The notes: generated by a model from the sequence alone, not told the origin. Counted from the stretch's first letter, positions 43,636 to 52,781 are shown. The stretch is 57,649 nucleotides of DNA from Rhizobium sp. Root1212 (GCF_001424985.1 NZ_LMDA01000014.1:375-58023); one strand, 5' to 3'. A program made the numbers and translations.

Positions 43636-44331
43636 CGGCGTAACCTCGCCTGCGGTTGAAACGTCGGCGACCGAAACGGCCGCCGTTGCACCGGCATCGA
43701 CCCTTGCGGGTCTCGAACATGGTTTGGGCGTAGAGGATGCCGAAACCATAGGCGAGGCCGGGCATTTTGGCGAGACCTACGCTTGTGCCGCAGCGTCAGG
43801 CGCGCGGCGTCGACAGGAAATACGGCGCTGCCGACATGAAATGCGGCGAGGTTGTCGATAGGCATGCCTTCCCCCCGAAATGTCAGCACAGCGCTGTTCG
43901 ATCCCGGCAAAGATCGCTCAGCCGGGCGGGGCGGTCTTGTCGCAAAAGAGGCACTTTTGAACAAAATCCCTTTCGATGTGAATCGAAGCCGTGGGATGCC
44001 GTCACAAGCGATTTCCGAAAGTTGCCGATAGCGGCGTGATGCTACCTCCGGCACTTTCGCGGTTCCCTCGACCCCTCAAAAGGATTTTGAAGGTTGTTCC
44101 GTGGCGGTTGTGTGCAGTTGCGGTAGAAACCTGGCGGCAATTGACGTTAACGGAAGGAATTGGCCTGATTTTGGTTCGTAAAATTTCGCTTACCATTGCA
44201 TAGAGCGCATGGGTGGTGTGAGACATTGTCGCTTTTTGCACCACCTTCAAACGATTATATCGCCCTCATGAAAAACGACGGAAGCGCAAGGGGCGCTGAC
44301 GTCGGGTACGCCTCAGGAAAGGGGATTTATC
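43636..44331. other. Intergenic region between XapX and DUF1127 genes
   Basis: About 700 bases with no gene I can support. Several short open frames here are low-complexity Arg-rich readings. The notable element is the inverted repeat at 43943-43959. The last 200 bases (from about 44130) become AT-richer and should hold the DUF1127 promoter. Confidence 0.5.
43943..43959. promoter_or_regulatory. Inverted repeat upstream of the XapX operon
   Basis: CAAAAG-AGGCA-CTTTTG, perfect 6-bp arms around five bases, extended outward by TTGT and ACAA with a one-base offset. It lies 308 bp before the XapX start. Could be an operator for an AraC, LysR or MarR-type protein; the regulator is not known. Confidence 0.4.
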
Positions 44332-44478
44332 ATGAACGTAGCACGTGCTCTCAACAACTGGCGCAAGTATCGTCAGACGATCAACGAGCTTGGCCGCATG
44401 AGCAACCGCGAACTGCAGGACCTCGGCATCGACCGTGCAGACATCCGCAGCGTTGCCCGCGCTTCGCTGGCTCGCTAA
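44332..44478 (+). CDS. DUF1127 small protein
   Basis: A 48-residue basic protein starting MNVARALNNWRKYRQ. The second half, ELGRMSNRELQDLGIDRADI, is the DUF1127 (YjiS-like) signature. ATG 44332 follows AGGAAAGGGG. Arg-rich DUF1127 proteins in Agrobacterium and Rhodobacter bind or affect RNA turnover and phosphate or stress physiology, and in Rhodobacter sphaeroides such a gene (RSP_6037) precedes the CcsR sRNA array. The same arrangement is present here. A strong terminator follows 25 bp after the stop. Confidence 0.93.
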   Translation: MNVARALNNWRKYRQTINELGRMSNRELQDLGIDRADIRSVARASLAR

Positions 44479-44503
44479 GAGCTTCAAAGCGAACTGATTG
44501 CAG

Positions 44504-44527
44504 ACGCCCGCATCCGCGGGCGTTTTT
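44504..44527 (+). terminator. Rho-independent terminator after DUF1127
   Basis: Perfect 8-bp stem ACGCCCGC/GCGGGCGT with an ATCC loop followed by TTTTT. It separates the DUF1127 gene from the sRNA array. Confidence 0.9.
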
Positions 44528-44658
44528 GCGTTTCATGGCCTGTTTTACGGCTCGTGACCGTTCCTTTCGGCCTCGCAAGCGGGCCATGCATTTCCTGCAT
44601 AGCTGCACTGCAACATAAAGCCTAGGAATCGGAGGATCTTCCTGTATGATCATTTTCA

Positions 44659-44815
44659 TCGAAGCACTGCTCCTCCTCCCGCGGTGCTTCGAGTTTCAGA
44701 CGGCCCACTCCTCCTCCCAGGGGCGTCTGTAGGAGCAGCGGCACTCCTCCTCCCAAGTCGCTGCTCGGTTCTTTAGGAAAAGCCTGCCGCACCTCCTCCC
44801 GCGGCAGGCTTTTTC
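44659..44815 (+). ncRNA. CcsR/cuckoo-type sRNA array: four hairpins with CCUCCUCCC loops
   Basis: Four consecutive hairpins each expose CTCCTCC(C) in the loop: 44659-44692 (stem TCGAAGCAC/GTGCTTCGA), 44697-44729 (CAGACG/CGTCTG plus inner CCC/GGG), 44733-44766 (GAGCAGCG/CGCTGCTC) and 44778-44813 (AAAAGCCTGCCGC/GCGGCAGGCTTTT, which ends as a terminator with a T run). Stems are unrelated in sequence while loops are the same, so the loop is what is conserved. The loop motif is an anti-Shine-Dalgarno sequence. This is the hallmark of CcsR (Rhodobacter) and cuckoo RNAs, found behind DUF1127 genes in alphaproteobacteria. Processing into one sRNA per hairpin is likely by analogy. Confidence 0.9.
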
Positions 44816-44896
44816 GTTTTCGGGGCTCTTTTATTATTCTGTGCGGTTTTCCTCGAAATCATAGGCGCTAGCGCCCCGCTCCTCTATGCTTGGGCG

Positions 44897-45847
44897 ATGG
44901 AATCGCCTGTGCCTCACATTCTCCCTTCGATCCTTCCCTCCGCCGTCGTGCCCGGCTGGGCTATGCCGCGCGGCGGTGGCAACGAGGCGGATGCGGCCTT
45001 TGCGGCGGGCTGTGCGCTGAGCCTTCTCGATAGCGTGGTGCGGGCGCAGCCCGTTTGGGCGGGCTGCTGGCGCCAGCGGCTTGCACTACGCTGTGCGGCC
45101 TCGGCCGTGCGCCTCCTCGGCTGGACCGACGAGGAGCCGGCGTTGCGGGATGCCGTGGTGCTGACGGCGCCCGGCGACAGCGCCGGTCCGGCCGGCAACG
45201 TGCTCCTTGCCTATCGCCGGCTGGCCGCGAAAACCGGCCGGATCGATACGAAAACGCTGCAGGCGCTGTGCGAGCAGCTTTCCATCGGCTGGGACGAGCG
45301 GCTGGCCGATCTTTCCGCCGTGCTCGACGATCAGCTGCAGCTTGCCCGTTCCGCCCCCTTCATCGCTGCCGATCTCGTGTCGCAGATCGTCTCCGCCCGC
45401 CCGGATGCCGAGGTGCTTGCCTGGTGGCTCGCCGATTGGGTGCTCGCCGCCCGGCTTGGCTGGGAGCGTCCCGTGCCGCTGCTGATGGCGGAACGTTATG
45501 GCCCGGCCTTTCGCACCATCGGCGGCCGTGGGCGCCTGCGCCCCGGCGAGGATGGCTTTTCCCGCGCGGTCTGCCTAGCTCTCGTGCAGGCGACGAACGA
45601 GGCGCTGCGCGTTGCCGGGGAAACCGAGCGGCGGGCGGCGCATCTCGTGAAGGTGGCGCCGAAAGTGCGCACCAAGGGCGCTGCCGCCGTGATCCGGCAG
45701 CTTTTGGAGGACGATGCGGTGGCGGCGTCCGCCCCCGGCAGCAATCTCTCGCGCTGGGCCAGCCGCCGTCTGTTCGAACGGCTGGAAAGTTTTGGCGCCA
45801 TTCGGGAATTGTCCGGCCGCCCGAATTTTCGTGTTTTCGGGTTATGA
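44897..45847 (+). CDS. DUF1403 family protein
   Basis: A 316-residue soluble, mostly helical protein with PGWAMPRGGGNEADAAFAAGCALSLLD near the N-terminus, as in DUF1403. The C-terminus (LLEDDAVAASAPGSNLSRWASRRLFERLESFGAIRELSGRPNFRVFGL in part) looks like a winged-helix end. The ribosome-binding site is weak (GGGCG). Its stop overlaps the start of a ScpB-like gene (ATGA), so the two are coupled and probably act together, possibly as kleisin-like partners. Function has not been described to my knowledge. Confidence 0.82.
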   Translation: MESPVPHILPSILPSAVVPGWAMPRGGGNEADAAFAAGCALSLLDSVVRAQPVWAGCWRQRLALRCAASAVRLLGWTDEEPALRDAVVLTAPGDSAGPAGNVLLAYRRLAAKTGRIDTKTLQALCEQLSIGWDERLADLSAVLDDQLQLARSAPFIAADLVSQIVSARPDAEVLAWWLADWVLAARLGWERPVPLLMAERYGPAFRTIGGRGRLRPGEDGFSRAVCLALVQATNEALRVAGETERRAAHLVKVAPKVRTKGAAAVIRQLLEDDAVAASAPGSNLSRWASRRLFERLESFGAIRELSGRPNFRVFGL

Positions 45848-46521
45848 CCATGGCGGAAACCGGGCGCAGACAGCAATCCGAAACCCTGTTCGATCGCGAG
45901 CTGGACGATCTGCCGCCGGAGCTGCGCTGGCGCCAATGGATGCTGCGGGTGGAAGCGGTGATTTTCGCCTCGGCCGAGCCGGTGACCCGTGAGACCTTGG
46001 CGCGCGTCGTCGGCCGGGAATGCAGCATCGATCTGCTGATCGACGATATCCGCGATGAACTGCGCCGCCGCCCCTACGACATCGTTTCGGTGGCGGGCGG
46101 CTGGCAGCATCGCACGCGGCCTGTCTATGGGCCGGCAATCCGCGCTTCTGCCGCATCGGTACGGCAGGTGTCGGCATCCCTTTCGGATCACGAGGCTGCC
46201 GTCATGATGGCGGTCGGCTATTTCCAGCCGGTCACCCGCGCGGAACTGACGAAGATCTTCGGCAAGGAGGTAAGCCGCGATACGATGGCGAACCTGCGCA
46301 GTGCCGGCTTCCTCGCCTCGGGGCCGCGCAGCCCCACACCCGGCGCGCCCTACACCTACGTCACCACCCGCCAGTTCCTCTCGGCCTTCGGCTTCGACAC
46401 CCTGCGGGACCTGCCGGATATCGAGATGCTGGAGGATGCGGGTCTCTTGAGCCGGCGCGGCATGACGGAGGCCGTTTCTGCCGATGAACGGCAGGCGACG
46501 GCGGATGAGGATGGAGAGTGA
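45844..46521 (+). CDS. ScpB-like SMC-Scp complex subunit
   Basis: A 225-residue protein with two winged-helix-like halves, as in ScpB: WMLRVEAVIFASAEPVTRETLARVVG (about 31-56), IRDELRRRPYDIVSVAGGWQHRTR (about 70-93) and SLSDHEAAVMMAVGYFQPVTRAELTKIFG (about 115-143). The region ..LRSAGFLASGPRSPTPGAPYTYVTTRQFLSAFG.. fits the ScpB C-lobe. It is the second gene of a coupled pair with DUF1403 and not next to scpA, so it is probably a paralogue of the housekeeping ScpB. Starts at 45844 or 45850 are both possible. Confidence 0.82.
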   Translation: MTMAETGRRQQSETLFDRELDDLPPELRWRQWMLRVEAVIFASAEPVTRETLARVVGRECSIDLLIDDIRDELRRRPYDIVSVAGGWQHRTRPVYGPAIRASAASVRQVSASLSDHEAAVMMAVGYFQPVTRAELTKIFGKEVSRDTMANLRSAGFLASGPRSPTPGAPYTYVTTRQFLSAFGFDTLRDLPDIEMLEDAGLLSRRGMTEAVSADERQATADEDGE

Positions 46522-46546
46522 TTGAGGTATAGGGAACGGCCCTGTC

Positions 46547-47779
<1,233 letters not shown>

Positions 47780-47846
47780 AACGTTGATTCCATTCCTTGT
47801 TTTGATCGATAGCTATAGGCGCTTCGCCCTCTGGCGAAAATGCCGC

Positions 47847-48395
47847 TCAGGGCAGCCCGGAGAGAATATCGTCCGCCTCCTCGCGCGACATGGCCGAGAC
47901 CCGCCGGGCAAGCTCGAAGTTAAAGCCCTGTCGCAGGATGGCGGCAAGTTCCTTGTCCTTGCGGGCTTCGTCGGCGTCGGCGCGGCGAAACGGCCCGAAG
48001 GCCCGGCGGCGGGCGAGCGCGACGACTGCCGCAAGATCGTCGGCCTGCTCTGTCAGCGCTGCCTGTGCGGTTTCCTTGTCGATGCCCTTGCGGGCCAGCG
48101 AAACGGCAATCATCCGCCGCGATTTGCCGTTGCGGACGGCAGAGCGCGTCTTCACCTCGGCGAAGGCTTCATCGTCCAGCCCGCCGATGGTTTCGGCAAA
48201 GGCGACGGCGGCTTCGGCGAGTGCGCGCGCCTCGTCGTTGCCGATATCCTCGAATTTCTCCCGCGCCTTGCGCAGCACCGCGTCGTGCAACTGGCGGCGC
48301 GACAGCATCTGCCGGCTCACCCGGTAGAGCGCCGAATTCTGCGCCCATTTCAGCATGCGCGGCGTCAGGCTTTTCGGTTCTTCGCTTTCGTTCAC
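47847..48395 (-). CDS. recX: RecX-family regulatory protein
   Basis: A 182-residue helical protein of the RecX family, which inhibits or modulates RecA filaments. Three-helix repeats are visible: ALYRVSRQMLSRRQLHDAVLRKAREK (about 22-47), KTRSAVRNGKSRRMIAVSLARKGID (about 82-106) and FGPFRRADADEARKDKELAAILRQGFNFELARRV (about 133-166). A GTG at 48395 with GAGG just upstream is the likely start; upstream sequence in the same frame is low-complexity and has no ATG with family similarity. It is not next to recA here. Confidence 0.85.
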   Translation of the reverse strand: MNESEEPKSLTPRMLKWAQNSALYRVSRQMLSRRQLHDAVLRKAREKFEDIGNDEARALAEAAVAFAETIGGLDDEAFAEVKTRSAVRNGKSRRMIAVSLARKGIDKETAQAALTEQADDLAAVVALARRRAFGPFRRADADEARKDKELAAILRQGFNFELARRVSAMSREEADDILSGLP

Positions 48396-48528
48396 GCCAG
48401 CCTCATTGTTTCGCCCATGTTTTCTATGCAATCGGGCAGCAACAGGGCAAGTCTGTTCATTTGTCATACGATTGAAGACAGTGTCATTGCGCGATAGGCT
48501 GGGCGTCGATCGAAGACGGAGTCGCCCC

Positions 48529-48588
48529 ATGAAACGCACCATCGTCCCGCCGCGCAGGTCCCCCATTGGCGGTGCCGCGATATGGTGA
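48529..48588 (+). CDS. Possible 19-residue leader peptide before the polyol dehydrogenase
   Basis: ATG 48529 has GGAG eight bases upstream and encodes MKRTIVPPRRSPIGGAAIW, ending in TGA at 48586-48588 inside the start region of the next gene. Such an arrangement could couple translation. Only spacing and the ribosome-binding site support it. Confidence 0.3.
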   Translation: MKRTIVPPRRSPIGGAAIW

Positions 48589-50057
48589 GGGACATGCTGT
48601 CGCGCGAAACGCTCGCCCACCTGCCGGCCTCCGTCGAGCGGCCGACTTATGATCCGGCCGCGCTTTCCGTCGGCATCGTTCATCTCGGCATCGGCGCCTT
48701 TCACCGCGCCCATCAGGCCGTCTTTACCGATAGCGTGCTTTCGAACGATCCGGGCTGGGGTATTTGCGGCGTCTCGCTGCGCAGCCCGGAAACGCGCGAT
48801 GCGCTGGCCCCGCAGGATGGCCTCTATACGTTGAAAGTGCAGGATGGCGGCGGCGAGCGGCTGCGGGTCATCGGCAGCATCGTGGAGGTGCTTGTCGCGA
48901 CGGAAGATCCCGAAAAGGTGCTTTCGCGCATGGCGGCCGCGGCAACGCGCATTGTCTCGCTGACGGTGACGGAAAAGGGCTACTGCCACAATCCCGCAAC
49001 CGGGCGGCTGGATGAAGCCCATCCCGATATCCGCCACGACCTTTCCCATCCCGAACGGCCGAAATCCGCTGTCGGTTTCATCGTCGAGGCGCTGGCGCTG
49101 CGGCAGGCGGCGGGGCTTTCACCCTTTACGCTGCTCTCCTGCGACAATCTCCCTGCCAACGGCCATGTGCTGAAGCGCGTCGTCCAGCGGTTTGCCGAGC
49201 TGCGTGGCCCGGAACTGGGCGCCTATGTCGCCGGCATCGCCTCGCCCTCGACCATGATCGACCGCATCGTGCCGGCGACCACGGATGCCGACCGGGGGGC
49301 GGTTGCAGCGGCACTCGGGGTTGCGGATGCCTGGCCGGTCGTCACCGAGCCCTTCAAACAATGGGTGCTGGAAGAGGATTTTCCGTTGGGCCGGCCACGC
49401 TGGGAGGCGGACGGCGCGGTCTTCGTCAAAGACGTCTCGGCCTTCGAACTGATGAAGCTGCGGCTTTTGAACGGCAGCCATTCGACCCTGGCCTATCTTG
49501 GCTATCTCGCCGGGGCCGAAACCGTGTCCGAAGCCATGCGGCTGCCGGGCATGGAGGCGCTGGTCGAGGGTCTGATGCGCGAGGAGGCGATCCCGACGCT
49601 GCCGCCGCTGCTCAGCATCAACCTCACACATTACCGCGCCGATCTCATTGCGCGCTTCAACAATCCGGCGCTCAGGCACCGGACATGGCAGATCGCCATG
49701 GACGGATCGCAAAAGCTGCCGCAACGCCTGCTGGGCACCATCCGCGACCGGATTGCGGCGGGCGAGGCCTATGGGCGGCTGGCGCTCGGCGTTGCCGCCT
49801 GGATGCGTTATGCGCGCGGGCTCGATGAGCGTGGCAATGCCATCGATGTCCGCGATCCGCTGGCCGGCAGGATTGCGGCCATGACGCAGCCGTTGAGTGC
49901 ACCGGCTCGGATCGTCGATGCGTATCTCAGCCTGTCCGAGGTCTTTGGCGATGATCTCGCTAAGGATGCGGCCTTCCGGGATACGCTGACGGCGGCACTT
50001 TCGCGCCTGATGCTGGAAGGCGCGGCTGCCGTCGTGGCATCTTTCGGCCACGACTGA
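48582..50057 (+). CDS. Mannitol/fructuronate dehydrogenase family protein
   Basis: A 491-residue polyol-type long-chain dehydrogenase. NAD-binding starts at VGIVHLGIGAFHRAHQAVFTD (about 30-50) and the catalytic set K-x(4)-N-x(2)-H is seen in LMKLRLLNGSHSTLAYLGYLAG at about 289-310. Family members include mannitol 2-dehydrogenase, arabinitol dehydrogenase and UxuB. Starts at 48582 and 48594 are both possible; a short leader frame ends between them. It is convergent with the lactonase-type gene, so a link to the sugar-acid block beyond is possible but not shown. Confidence 0.87.
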   Translation: MVRDMLSRETLAHLPASVERPTYDPAALSVGIVHLGIGAFHRAHQAVFTDSVLSNDPGWGICGVSLRSPETRDALAPQDGLYTLKVQDGGGERLRVIGSIVEVLVATEDPEKVLSRMAAAATRIVSLTVTEKGYCHNPATGRLDEAHPDIRHDLSHPERPKSAVGFIVEALALRQAAGLSPFTLLSCDNLPANGHVLKRVVQRFAELRGPELGAYVAGIASPSTMIDRIVPATTDADRGAVAAALGVADAWPVVTEPFKQWVLEEDFPLGRPRWEADGAVFVKDVSAFELMKLRLLNGSHSTLAYLGYLAGAETVSEAMRLPGMEALVEGLMREEAIPTLPPLLSINLTHYRADLIARFNNPALRHRTWQIAMDGSQKLPQRLLGTIRDRIAAGEAYGRLALGVAAWMRYARGLDERGNAIDVRDPLAGRIAAMTQPLSAPARIVDAYLSLSEVFGDDLAKDAAFRDTLTAALSRLMLEGAAAVVASFGHD

Positions 50058-50072
50058 CCAAAGGCGTCCGCC

Positions 50073-50909
50073 TCACAGCCCCCAGATGCGCCGCGCGTTG
50101 CCCGATAGCAGCTTCGTGCGCTCCTCCAACGAGCAGCCGGCAATCAGCGCGTGGGTGGCCGCGACCCAGGTCGAAAGCGTGCCGCCCAGAGTGCAGACCG
50201 GCCAGTCGCTGCCCCAGACGACGCGATCCCAGTCGAAGGCGCCGATCGTGTGCTCGACATAGGGGCGCAGCGTCTCGACATCCCAACTCTCCGCATCCGC
50301 ATAGGCGATCACGCCGGAAATCTTGGCCGTGACGTTCGGGCGGCGGGCGATCTCGCTCATATGGCCGCGCCAAGGATGATCCTGCCCCTCTTTGATGCCG
50401 GGTACGCCGCAATGATCGAGGATGAAGCGCACATCGGGCGCGAGATCGGCAAGCGCGATGGCCTTCGGGATCTGGTGTGGCAGGACGCAGAGATCGAAAG
50501 TGAAGCGCGAGCCGCCAAGCCGCTTGATGTTTTCGCGGAAAGCCGCGCCTTCCGAGACATCATCCGGCACGACGTGCAGCACGCGGCGGAAGCCCTTGAC
50601 GAAAGGGTTGGCCTGCTGCCGCTCCAGATATTCGGGAAAATCGGTGTTTTCCGGCCGGCCGGCGGCGATCGCGCCTTTGAGCAGGCTGCCCGGCATTTCG
50701 GAGAGCCGCTTTATCTCTCCGGTTTCCTTCTCCATGTCGGCCGGCTCGACATCCACCTCCATATGCAGCGCCGCGCCGATACCCGCGCGCCGGGCCTCCT
50801 GCGCATAGGTCCCGTAGAGAAAATCGCGGTCGAGGGCGGGTGTGGAGGAGAGCCAGGGATAGCGGAGCGCGGATTTGTCGATGAGATGCAGGTGGGTATC
50901 GATGATCAT
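50073..50909 (-). CDS. Amidohydrolase of the L-fuconolactonase type (COG3618)
   Basis: A 278-residue TIM-barrel hydrolase starting MIIDTHLHLIDKSALRYPWL; the HxH motif (about 6-8) is the first metal site. Further conserved residues are HMEVDV, LDHCGVPG (about 165) and WGSDWPVC near 234. Members hydrolyse lactones such as L-fucono-1,5-lactone. ATG 50909 has AGGAGCC. It is separated from the IclR gene by 82 bp in the same direction and sits beside KDF-dehydrogenase and fuconate-dehydratase genes, which supports L-fuconolactonase. Confidence 0.82.
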   Translation of the reverse strand: MIIDTHLHLIDKSALRYPWLSSTPALDRDFLYGTYAQEARRAGIGAALHMEVDVEPADMEKETGEIKRLSEMPGSLLKGAIAAGRPENTDFPEYLERQQANPFVKGFRRVLHVVPDDVSEGAAFRENIKRLGGSRFTFDLCVLPHQIPKAIALADLAPDVRFILDHCGVPGIKEGQDHPWRGHMSEIARRPNVTAKISGVIAYADAESWDVETLRPYVEHTIGAFDWDRVVWGSDWPVCTLGGTLSTWVAATHALIAGCSLEERTKLLSGNARRIWGL

Positions 50910-50991
50910 GACGCGGCTCCTCTTCGCTCGCGATCAAACCTCTCACAAGAAAATCAAATCTTCAAATAAGAATTTATCCTTGCAAGCCGTC

Positions 50992-51786
50992 CTATGCCGG
51001 CGGCGGCTGCACATCCGATCCGGCCAGAAGCGAAAGCTGGGCGGCCGTTTCCACCAGCATGGCAATGGTTTGGGTGATCTCCGGGGCGGCGGGATTGTTG
51101 ACGAGAGTGATGTAGGGCACGGTCAGCGCCGCGATGCCCTTGCCATCCGGTCCGAGGATCGGGGCCGAAAGGTTGTAGACGCCGGCGGTCTGGGCGCTCG
51201 CCATCATCTCGTAGCCGCGCTCGCGGATCTGGTCGAGCCGGGTGTAGAATTCCAGCGGGAGCAAAACCTCGCTGCGGCTTTTCACATGCTCCGAGATCAT
51301 CATCTCGCGCTCTTCCGGCGAGCGGAAGGCGAGCAGCACGTGGCCCGATCCGGTATCGAACAGGCTGATATGCGAGCCGACGCGGATCGAGATTCCCCAA
51401 TAATCCGGGGCTTCTTGCTGCGCGACGACGACGGCCGAGCCGCGGTCGAACACGGCAAGCTGGTTGGCCTGCTTCGAGCGCTGCGCCAGCTCGCGCATCA
51501 GCGGCGTGGCATAGGAGGCGAGGCGGCGCACCGGCGCATGCAACTGGGCAAGGCCGAACAGTTTCAGGGTCAGCGAATAACGGTCCCCGTCGATGCGGGT
51601 GACATAGCCGCGCCGCACGAGGCGGTCGAGCATGCGGTAGAATTCATTGGGGCTGCGATTAAGCTTCTTGGCGATCTCCGCCTGGGTCAAGCCGCCATCG
51701 ACGCCGGCCAGCAGTTCCAGAATATCCAGCCCCTTGTCGAGAGCCGGCGCGCGGTAACGGTCGGACTCGTCGTTGTCTGTCGTCAT
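50992..51786 (-). CDS. IclR-family transcriptional regulator
   Basis: A 264-residue regulator with an N-terminal winged helix (about 13-70, GLDILELLAGVDGGLTQAEIAKKLNRS, then YRMLDRLVRRGYV) and a GAF-like effector domain (about 80-250). ATG 51786 follows GGAGGGG. It is divergent from the SDR-dehydratase genes and in line with the lactonase gene. A perfect 16-bp palindrome lies 22 bp upstream, in the shared control region, so it probably represses or activates the L-fuconate-type genes in both directions. Confidence 0.88.
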   Translation of the reverse strand: MTTDNDESDRYRAPALDKGLDILELLAGVDGGLTQAEIAKKLNRSPNEFYRMLDRLVRRGYVTRIDGDRYSLTLKLFGLAQLHAPVRRLASYATPLMRELAQRSKQANQLAVFDRGSAVVVAQQEAPDYWGISIRVGSHISLFDTGSGHVLLAFRSPEEREMMISEHVKSRSEVLLPLEFYTRLDQIRERGYEMMASAQTAGVYNLSAPILGPDGKGIAALTVPYITLVNNPAAPEITQTIAMLVETAAQLSLLAGSDVQPPPA

Positions 51787-51807
51787 TGGCCCCTCCGTGA
51801 ATATTGG

Positions 51808-51823
51808 TATTCGTATACGAATA
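51808..51823. promoter_or_regulatory. IclR operator: 16-bp perfect palindrome
   Basis: TATTCGTA-TACGAATA, perfect dyad, between the divergent iclR and SDR genes. A related sequence GTATATGAAT overlaps the plus-strand -10 region at 51876-51885. Confidence 0.72.
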
Positions 51824-51851
51824 GCGGTCGCACTTCAAACGAAGTTCACGC

Positions 51852-51880
51852 TTGACGATCAGTGAAATGTTGTCTGTATA
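51852..51880 (+). promoter_or_regulatory. Sigma70-type promoter of the SDR-dehydratase operon
   Basis: TTGACG (51852-51857), 17-bp spacer and TGTATA (51875-51880). It is a near-consensus pair about 165 bp before the SDR start codon, leaving a long 5' untranslated region. Confidence 0.55.
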
Positions 51881-52046
51881 TGAATTAACAACTTACATAT
51901 GGGGTAGGATGGAAAGCCGATCACCGCGGAGACGATGAGGAGGCGCCGCGGATCACCAGGTTGCTTATTCTTATGGTTATGATCGCTTACGCTTCACGAG
52001 GGCGATCCGAAGCGGCCATGTGCAGGGCCAACAAAGGACAGGAAAC

Positions 52047-52781
52047 ATGACGGACTATCTGCAGGGCAAGACGGTGCTGATCACGGCGGCCGCGCAAGGC
52101 ATCGGCCGCGCCTCGGCGCTCGCCTTCGCGAAAGCCGGGGCGAAGGTTCACGCGACCGATATCAATATGGATGTGCTTTCGGAGATTTCCGGCACCGACG
52201 GCATCGTCACCCATAAGTTGGACGTGCTCGATGAGGCGGCCGTCAAGGCGCTCACCGCCGGGATAGGAGCGATCGACGTGCTCTTCAACTGCGCCGGTGT
52301 CGTCCACAATGGCTCGATCCTCGAAATGCCGGACAAGGACCTCGAATTCGCCTTCGACCTCAACGTCAAGGCGATGGTCCGCACCATCCGCGCCGTGCTG
52401 CCGGGCATGCTGGAGCGCAAGGATGGCGCGATCATCAACATGGCCTCGGTCGCCTCCAGCGTGAAGGGCGTGCCGAACCGCTTTGCCTATAGCGTCACCA
52501 AGGCGGCCGTGATCGGCCTCACCAAGGCGGTTGCCGCCGATTACGTCGCCAAGGGCATTCGCTGCAATGCGATCTGCCCCGGTACGGTCGAAAGCCCATC
52601 ACTGCAGGATCGCCTGCGCGCCCAGGGTGATTTCGAGACCGCCCGCGCCGCCTTCATCGCCCGCCAGCCCATCGGCCGGATCGGGACGCCGGAGGAGATC
52701 GCCGACCTCGCCGTCTATATCGCCGGCGCGACCTACACGACGGGCCAAGCCTATAATATCGACGGCGGCTGGTCGCTCTGA
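52047..52781 (+). CDS. SDR dehydrogenase, 2-keto-3-deoxy-L-fuconate type
   Basis: A 244-residue classical short-chain dehydrogenase. Cofactor loop TAAAQGIGRASALAFA (about 13-28), NCAG at about 81-84, Ser in SVASSVKG, catalytic YSVTK at about 146-150 and the C-terminal YNIDGGWSL. The TAAAQGIG start and the VASSVKGVPNRFAYSVTKAA block are very like DHRS6/KDF dehydrogenases, which oxidise 2-keto-3-deoxy-L-fuconate to the diketo acid. ATG 52047 has AGGACAGGAAAC. First gene of the operon with the fuconate dehydratase. Confidence 0.87.
   Translation: MTDYLQGKTVLITAAAQGIGRASALAFAKAGAKVHATDINMDVLSEISGTDGIVTHKLDVLDEAAVKALTAGIGAIDVLFNCAGVVHNGSILEMPDKDLEFAFDLNVKAMVRTIRAVLPGMLERKDGAIINMASVASSVKGVPNRFAYSVTKAAVIGLTKAVAADYVAKGIRCNAICPGTVESPSLQDRLRAQGDFETARAAFIARQPIGRIGTPEEIADLAVYIAGATYTTGQAYNIDGGWSL

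Noticed and set aside
43632..44054. 140-codon minus-strand frame upstream of XapX, considered as a degenerate regulator
   Set aside because: Arg/Pro-rich with no recognisable domain and no ribosome-binding site; left as intergenic.
44640..44820. CRISPR-like array suggested by repeated CTCCTCCTCCC
   Set aside because: Repeats are only about 9-11 bases, lie in hairpin loops, and the sequences between are complementary stem arms rather than spacers.
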